DNA of 64,000 bases from NCBI GenBank assembly GCA_937920515.1, contig CALEUG010000027.1:25566-89565 (forward strand). Direction: 5' to 3'. The first letter of the stretch is position 1, and every line of letters begins with the position of its first letter. This DNA comes from an uncultured bacterium (GTDB taxonomy: Bacteria; Acidobacteriota; Aminicenantia; Aminicenantales; Saccharicenantaceae). Below are positions 59,346-64,000 of this stretch, one piece after another. The notes under the pieces are model-generated. The model saw nothing but the letters and a program-made list of their open reading frames with translations. It was not told the DNA's origin and made no database searches. Made by a program: the position numbers and the translations under genes.

Positions 59346-61610
59346 ATGAATTTCAAGAAGGATAATCAATCTTTATTCCAGAATTTAACCAGTCGGTTTT
59401 TGGCCCTGACTGCTTTTTTCTTTTTTATTTTTCCGGCCATAAGAGCTGAAGCCAGGCTAATCCTGGTTAAAAACAACCGCAGCCCGTACCGCCTGGTTTT
59501 GCCGGCCCATCCTTCACCTGAAGAAAAACGGGCAGCCGAGTTCCTGAACAAACATCTGGAGAAGATTTCTGGCTGCACTCTGCCTGTCATTCTTGCGGAT
59601 AGACCGAAGGGCAAAAATCTTCTTTTCATCAAGAAATCGCCGGAAATCCAGCAGCCTGATGATTTCAGAGTTTATACCCGCGGCCGAAACCTTTACATCA
59701 TCGGCGGAGCGGGCCGGGGCTGTATTTATGGCGTCTCTGAAATTCTGGAAAAGTATTTCGGTCTCAGATATTACAGCCCGGATTACGTGGTCTTTCCCCG
59801 TTCGGACAGGCTTATGCTGCCGGACCTTGACCTTCACGGTCACACCCCCAATACCTACCGTAATGTCCACGGCCAGTTTTCCCGGGATCCTGACTACCGC
59901 GATTTTCACCGGCTCCAGGTGATAGACGATATGTTTGCCCGCGGCTATTATGTCCACACCTTTCAAAAGCTTGTCCCCTGGCAGGAATATTTCAAGGACC
60001 ACCCGGACTATTTCGCCTGGCTTAACGGCAAAAGGGTGATTGACCAGCTCTGTCCTTCCCACCCTGAAGTGCAGCAACTGATCATCCGGAAGCTTGAGCA
60101 GGAAATTAAGGCCCAGCCCGAAAAGAAAGTCTGGTCGGTAAGCCAGAACGATAATTTTTCCTGCTGCCAGTGCCCGCGCTGCCAGAAAATAATTGAGGAA
60201 GAAGGCAGTCCGGCCGGGCCGATTCTCCGGCTGGTAAACGCCGTGGCCGCTCATTTTCCGGATAAGATAATTTCCACCCTGGCCTACCAGTTCAGCCGCC
60301 AGGCACCAAAGATCACCAGGCCGGCCGAGAACGTGCAGGTCATGCTCTGCACCATCGAGCTAAACCGGAGCAAGCCGATAGATGAAGACCCGACCAGCGT
60401 TTCCTTTATCAGGGATTTAGAAGACTGGTCCAGAATAGCGAAAAACATTTATCTCTGGGATTACACGGTTAACTTTGCTCATAGTATCAGCCCGTTTCCC
60501 AACCTGCACACCTTGAAGCCGAACATACAGCTATTCGTAAAATACGGCGTGCGCCAGCACTTCCAGCAGTCCAACACCGGGACCGGGCATGAATTCTCCG
60601 AGCTTAAGAATTACCTTCTGGCCAGGTTGCTCTGGAATCCGGAGGCTGATGTCGAGCGAATAATTGAAGAATTCACCGACGGTTATTACGGGCCGGCCGC
60701 ACCCTGGATAAGGCGTTACCTCTATCACCTGCAGTCTGAAATTCTTAAAAGCGGAGAATGGCTTGATATCTACGGACCGCCGAACAACCATCAGGATACC
60801 TTTCTCTCGGCTGAAAATATCCGGGCCTGCAACGAATATTTTGACCGGGCCGAAGAAGCCGTGGCTGACCGGCCTGATTACCTGCTCCATGTTCGCACCG
60901 CCCGGATGGCTCTGCAGTATGCCGAAATGGAAATAGCCAAGGCCGATATGTTTGGACCGCGCGGCTGGTATGACGAAATTAACGGTGAATTCGTCCCGCG
61001 AAAACATCTCCTGGATTCACTCGAAAAATTCTACGATACGGCCATAAAGGTTAAGGCGGCTCCGGTCAACGAATCAGGTCTGAGCTGCGAAGAATATTAC
61101 CGGCTGACCAGGCGTTTCCTGGAAACCCGGGTTAAAGGCAACCTGGCCTTCCGGAAAAAAGTTACGGCCAATCCCCTGCCGGCCGCCAAATACAGCGGGG
61201 GAAACCTGGCCCTGCTGACCAACGGAGTGCGAGGGGCAAACGACTACAGGGTTCACTGGCTCGGCTGGGAAGGACAGAACTTTGAACTGCTGCTCGACCT
61301 GGAACGACCGGTTGAAGCTTCGGTGGTGGAAATAAGCACCCTGTGGGCACCTTCCAGCTGGATTCTTCACCCGTCATCCATAAGCTGTTATGTTTCAAAG
61401 GACGGGATAAATTATGTGCCCGCCGGCACCCGGAAAATCGAAGACGACCAGAGGCAGGCGGAGATAAGCAAGGTCTGGAGTTTTTCGGTCAACGGCCAGC
61501 AGTTCAGGTTTGTAAAGTTCGAGGTGCAGGGCACGCTTCAACTTTATGACTGGCATCCCTCGGCTGGCGGGAAATCCTGGGTTTTTGTCGATGAAATCGT
61601 CGTTCGTTAA
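59346..61610 (+). CDS. Secreted DUF4838-domain protein
   Basis: The 754 residues have a signal peptide (FLALTAFFFFIFPAIRAEA). A domain like those preceding GH67 or GH20 enzymes follows (about 30-130, RLVLPAHPSPEEKRAAEFL). A DUF4838 region (about 140-560, with QNDNFSCCQCPRCQKIIE and IYLWDYTVNFAHSISPFPNL) and a C-terminal beta domain of the discoidin kind (about 620-754) complete it. Members are thought to be glycan-active, but no enzyme activity is proven to my knowledge. The ATG at 59346 is chosen over the TTG just before it; GGAGG lies upstream. It follows the rhamnosidase on the same strand. Confidence 0.85.
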   Translation: MNFKKDNQSLFQNLTSRFLALTAFFFFIFPAIRAEARLILVKNNRSPYRLVLPAHPSPEEKRAAEFLNKHLEKISGCTLPVILADRPKGKNLLFIKKSPEIQQPDDFRVYTRGRNLYIIGGAGRGCIYGVSEILEKYFGLRYYSPDYVVFPRSDRLMLPDLDLHGHTPNTYRNVHGQFSRDPDYRDFHRLQVIDDMFARGYYVHTFQKLVPWQEYFKDHPDYFAWLNGKRVIDQLCPSHPEVQQLIIRKLEQEIKAQPEKKVWSVSQNDNFSCCQCPRCQKIIEEEGSPAGPILRLVNAVAAHFPDKIISTLAYQFSRQAPKITRPAENVQVMLCTIELNRSKPIDEDPTSVSFIRDLEDWSRIAKNIYLWDYTVNFAHSISPFPNLHTLKPNIQLFVKYGVRQHFQQSNTGTGHEFSELKNYLLARLLWNPEADVERIIEEFTDGYYGPAAPWIRRYLYHLQSEILKSGEWLDIYGPPNNHQDTFLSAENIRACNEYFDRAEEAVADRPDYLLHVRTARMALQYAEMEIAKADMFGPRGWYDEINGEFVPRKHLLDSLEKFYDTAIKVKAAPVNESGLSCEEYYRLTRRFLETRVKGNLAFRKKVTANPLPAAKYSGGNLALLTNGVRGANDYRVHWLGWEGQNFELLLDLERPVEASVVEISTLWAPSSWILHPSSISCYVSKDGINYVPAGTRKIEDDQRQAEISKVWSFSVNGQQFRFVKFEVQGTLQLYDWHPSAGGKSWVFVDEIVVR

Positions 61611-61694
61611 AAATTAAATGTTTTTTAAGTAAGACTGGATTTTATTACCCGCTGAAGATTTTCAGCCTTATTCTCTTAGCGTCCCGTTTTTATA

Positions 61695-61874
61695 TCAGGA
61701 TTCTGATTTCTCGCCCAACGAAACGGCGGCCGCAACAAAATAGACCACGGAAAAAATAAGAAACCACAGCTTGAAAGACTCGCTCCTCAACCGGGCGGTG
61801 AAATTCAGCCAGGCCAGAGCGAGGCAGACCATCAGGGCCAGAAACGAGACTGCGCGGGAAATTTTATATTTCAT
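61695..61874 (-). CDS. 59-residue two-helix membrane protein
   Basis: The frame starts at an ATG with AAGGA nine bases upstream. It encodes two hydrophobic helices (VSFLALMVCLALAWLNF and LWFLIFSVVYFVAAAVSL) separated by a charged loop. The start overlaps the end of the 51-residue gene by 11 bases, and both lie downstream of the NCS1 permease on the same strand. No family is recognised. The overlap and ribosome site support real coding; it may be an accessory membrane subunit. Confidence 0.65.
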   Translation of the reverse strand: MKYKISRAVSFLALMVCLALAWLNFTARLRSESFKLWFLIFSVVYFVAAAVSLGEKSES

Positions 61875-62019
61875 TGCCGATTCCTTTCCGGTTCATATCT
61901 GGCCAGTGGTTGACCACCTGTAAACCCGCTTTTTTACCGGCCAGAAATTTTAGTATTCTTCTGAATAATTCTGGGCCTTCTCTCTCCTTCTGAATTAAAT
62001 ATTTCATTTCCGTTATCAT
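61864..62019 (-). CDS. 51-residue hydrophilic protein
   Basis: The frame has a good ribosome site (AGGAGA, nine bases before the ATG) and encodes a charged, soluble peptide with KEREGPELFRRILKFLAGKK and VVNHWPDMNRKG. It starts 83 bases after the permease stop and its stop overlaps the next tiny membrane gene by 11 bases. No family is recognised. Its position between permease and small membrane gene suggests one transcript. Confidence 0.6.
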   Translation of the reverse strand: MITEMKYLIQKEREGPELFRRILKFLAGKKAGLQVVNHWPDMNRKGIGNEI

Positions 62020-62101
62020 TTCAGGTTATCTCCTGTTAATTTTTTTTATTTATCTTCAGCTGCTAAAATTGTCATTACCTCTTTTACCATCATTTTGTTG
62101 C

Positions 62102-63484
62102 TCAAGCTGGAGCCTTTTTGGCAGGCGACCTTCTGGCCCCGAGGTTTAATACCAGATAAAAAGCCAGGGCAAACAGGTAACCGGGCAGCCAGCGGAAATA
62201 AAGATGCAGCGGCAGGGCAAAAGCAAAAATCAGGCTGCCGGCCCAGACCAGAAGAACCTTCCAGTTAAAAACCTGCTTCCCGGTTTCAGCCTGGTAGCGA
62301 GGAATACTCAGCTTCGGGAAAATCCAGTGTTCGGCAAAAACCACGGCCCCGATTGGCATCAGGACAAGGCCATATATGGCCACGTAGTCCAGGAGTTTCA
62401 TGAAAAAGAGCGGAAAACATGACAGCACAGAGGTGACCAGGCCGGCCACCAGGGTTATTTTCCAGCGGGGCCAGCCGGTAACCGTTTGCAGGGCCAGGCC
62501 GGCACGGTAAAGAGTCGGGTTGGCGGTAGTCCAGCCGGCCAGCATGACGGCCACGGCCCCGGCCAGGCCCAGGGCTTCAAAGGCCATCTTGCCCGGATGC
62601 ATTTCCCGGCCTATGGCCGCCACCATAATGCCCGAGCAAAGCCAGGCCAGGAAATGACCCGAATACATGCCAAAAGCTGAATAAAAGCCATATGTCCATT
62701 TCTTAGCATAACGGAAAAGGGCCATATCAGACAGGCCGACATGCATGGCCAGGTTGCAGAACCAGGCAAAGAAGACCACGTGCCAGAAGCCAAATTGTTG
62801 CTGGCCGGCAGTGGCGATTCCGTTCCAGATTTTCGCCGTAGCCACCTCCCAGAAATTGCTGAAATCTGGCCGGAGGCCGAGTTTCGGCAGCGTTACCAGA
62901 GCCCCGGCAATAAAGCATAAGAATATCCAGGGAGAAGCCACCCCGGCAAAACGGCTCAATTTTTCAAAACCCAGGATGGCCAGAAGGGTGAACAGCAGCC
63001 CCAGTCCCAGGCAGATCAGCACCCAGAGAGGGCTGCCGGGAAAAACATCGTTAAGCTGCGGCACTTTCAGACCGAAGGCCAAGCCGACGGCCGTGGCCGA
63101 AACAGAAATCATGGCTCCGGCCAGGATGCAGTACAGGAAGGCATTGGCCAGGTTGTAAATAAGAGTCACACCTGAACCGGCAATTTTTCTCAGATACCAG
63201 TAAAGCGTAAGACGGGTGCTGGTGGCGATCGGCGCACAGAGAAAAGTCCAGCTCAAGACGGCCAGCAGGTTGCCCAGGAGCAAGCCGAAAACCATATCAA
63301 TTGCCTTGAGGCCATGCAGAACAAAAAAGGCGCCGATGACAAATTCGGTGGCGGCCACGTGTTCGCCGGCAAAGACGCTGGCAAACAGGACCCCCCTTTT
63401 AAACTTGTCCGGGGTGACCGGTTCCCGGTCAAATTCATACAGCCGGTCCATACGGGCCGCAATTCCGGAAAGGTCAAGGGCCAT
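62102..63484 (-). CDS. NCS1-type purine/cytosine permease-like transporter
   Basis: The 460 residues form about twelve membrane helices. The N-terminal block KFKRGVLFASVFAGEHVAAT and FGLLLGNLLAVLSWTF, with the helix break regions further on, resembles the nucleobase:cation symporter-1 family (cytosine or purine permeases). Substrate cannot be fixed; nucleobases, nucleosides or related N-heterocycles are the usual cargo. The ATG has GGAAGGAG upstream. Two tiny overlapping genes follow. It is convergent with the DUF4838 gene and divergent from a CMD-like gene. Confidence 0.8.
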   Translation of the reverse strand: MALDLSGIAARMDRLYEFDREPVTPDKFKRGVLFASVFAGEHVAATEFVIGAFFVLHGLKAIDMVFGLLLGNLLAVLSWTFLCAPIATSTRLTLYWYLRKIAGSGVTLIYNLANAFLYCILAGAMISVSATAVGLAFGLKVPQLNDVFPGSPLWVLICLGLGLLFTLLAILGFEKLSRFAGVASPWIFLCFIAGALVTLPKLGLRPDFSNFWEVATAKIWNGIATAGQQQFGFWHVVFFAWFCNLAMHVGLSDMALFRYAKKWTYGFYSAFGMYSGHFLAWLCSGIMVAAIGREMHPGKMAFEALGLAGAVAVMLAGWTTANPTLYRAGLALQTVTGWPRWKITLVAGLVTSVLSCFPLFFMKLLDYVAIYGLVLMPIGAVVFAEHWIFPKLSIPRYQAETGKQVFNWKVLLVWAGSLIFAFALPLHLYFRWLPGYLFALAFYLVLNLGARRSPAKKAPA

Positions 63485-63818
63485 GCTGCTCTGCTCCTTC
63501 CTTATAGAGTTTTGCCTTGCAGGCGGTAGCTTCCTACCGCTTACTTTTTATCAGTTCATCCAGCTCTTCTCGACACGGTTTTCATTTTTACTTCCGTTAT
63601 CATATAAGAAGAATGAGATTTTTTCAAAATAGCTTCCGGCCTCAGGTCCGGTGAAGGGCCCGGGATTTCTGGCAGGTCCGGACCCGGCGGCCAATAACTG
63701 AAATTATCTTTTGCCTGGCTCCATCTCCGCCTGTCCTGAGTTATAATCTGTGAGTTCATTTATTATTTATTTAACCGGCCCGGAGCCAACGCCGGCACCC
63801 GGGCCAGAGGAGGAAATC
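63485..63818 (+). other. Intergenic region between the permease and the decarboxylase-like gene
   Basis: No gene is supported in these 334 bases, which separate divergent genes. A perfect TATAAT stands at 63742-63747 but no good -35 lies at 16-18 bases before it. GAGGAGG precedes the downstream TTG start. Confidence 0.4.
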
Positions 63819-64000
63819 TTGGGCAGATACGAAGAATTCGTGCGTTTCCGCCAGGAAATGAACAGGATAATCCTGGAAGAAGGAACCCTGGAAATCAAGA
63901 GGTTTTTTGGACTGGATGAACAGACTTACCGGGCCGGAGCCCTGGACGAAAAGACCAAAGAGCTGATGGGGCTGGTGGCCTCGATGGTTCTGCGCTGCGA
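63819..64000 (+). CDS. Carboxymuconolactone decarboxylase-like protein (3' partial)
   Basis: A TTG start with GAGGAGG upstream opens a frame that runs off the right edge after 60 residues (YEEFVRFRQEMNRIILEEG, LDEKTKELMGLVASMVLRC). The helical pattern and the LDEKTKELMGLVASMVLRC segment are typical of the AhpD and carboxymuconolactone decarboxylase family, in which a CXXC pair would lie just after the last visible Cys. The function may be peroxidase-related or decarboxylation; the truncated sequence does not decide. Confidence 0.8.
   Translation, partial: MGRYEEFVRFRQEMNRIILEEGTLEIKRFFGLDEQTYRAGALDEKTKELMGLVASMVLRC

Noticed and set aside
1..64000. CRISPR arrays, insertion sequences, prophage or toxin-antitoxin pairs
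   Set aside because: No regular short repeats, transposase or integrase motifs, terminal inverted repeats or typical toxin-antitoxin gene pairs were seen.

Overview
The window is a single-copy, gene-dense stretch of a bacterial chromosome with moderately high GC, no rRNA, and no CRISPR array, phage or insertion sequence that I can see. The gene content suggests an anaerobic or microaerophilic Gram-negative fermenter. It has a four-subunit pyruvate:ferredoxin oxidoreductase, bacterial-type ferredoxin, desulfoferrodoxin (superoxide reductase), a PerR-type peroxide sensor, HypF for [NiFe] hydrogenase maturation, and many secreted or outer-membrane proteins. Large secreted sortilin-like beta-propellers, M64, M14 and M6-type peptidases, GH78, DUF4838 and DUF6067-like proteins fit an Acidobacteriota-related lineage such as Candidatus Aminicenantota (OP8). 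That assignment is an inference from family content; no rRNA is present to test it.

Layout. 1-3.9 kb: a GGDEF-PilZ protein, a coiled-coil protein and an HD-GYP protein, which look like a cyclic-di-GMP locus. 3.9-8.3 kb (minus strand): rpmE-prfA-prmC, an unknown protein, rsmD and a secreted unknown. 8.4-10.6 kb: thiC with a strong promoter and an inverted repeat over its start, then an endonuclease IV-like protein. 10.6-14.4 kb: a structured leader, then porC-porD-porA-porB and a TlpA-like lipoprotein. 14.4-18.8 kb: fabH, an outer-membrane barrel protein, an M14 carboxypeptidase and a membrane coiled-coil protein. 18.9-21.7 kb: queH-hypF. 21.7-27.3 kb (minus strand): zinc-ribbon membrane protein, site-2 protease, ferredoxin, TPR protein, an unusual 435-residue protein, tRNA-Arg and mutM. 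27.4-33.1 kb: small membrane proteins, gatB, ftsE-ftsX, a RodZ-like protein and recO.

33.2-38.4 kb is the best-defined regulatory module. A Cache-PAS histidine kinase and an NtrC-family regulator are followed at once by two overlapping palindromes, a near-perfect sigma-54 promoter, an 85-residue unknown protein, glutamate dehydrogenase and a terminator. The sequence alone suggests a dedicated nitrogen or amino-acid circuit.

38.4-64 kb is accessory in character. It holds a TM2 protein, a phosphoesterase, two large sortilin-like beta-propeller paralogues, a flavodoxin, a DUF6067-like glycosidase, an M64 peptidase and a PerR-superoxide reductase-peroxiredoxin operon whose promoter carries a PerR box. 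It continues with a flippase-like membrane protein, tRNA-Ala, an alpha-L-rhamnosidase, a DUF4838 protein, an NCS1 permease with two overlapping tiny genes, and the start of a carboxymuconolactone decarboxylase-like gene. Two gene remnants lie here: a frameshifted outer-membrane barrel C-terminus (39.85-40.07 kb) and an M6-type peptidase fragment without its zinc site (about 54.1-54.7 kb). The hydrolases suggest scavenging of glycans and proteins, feeding pyruvate to POR and amino acids to the dehydrogenase.
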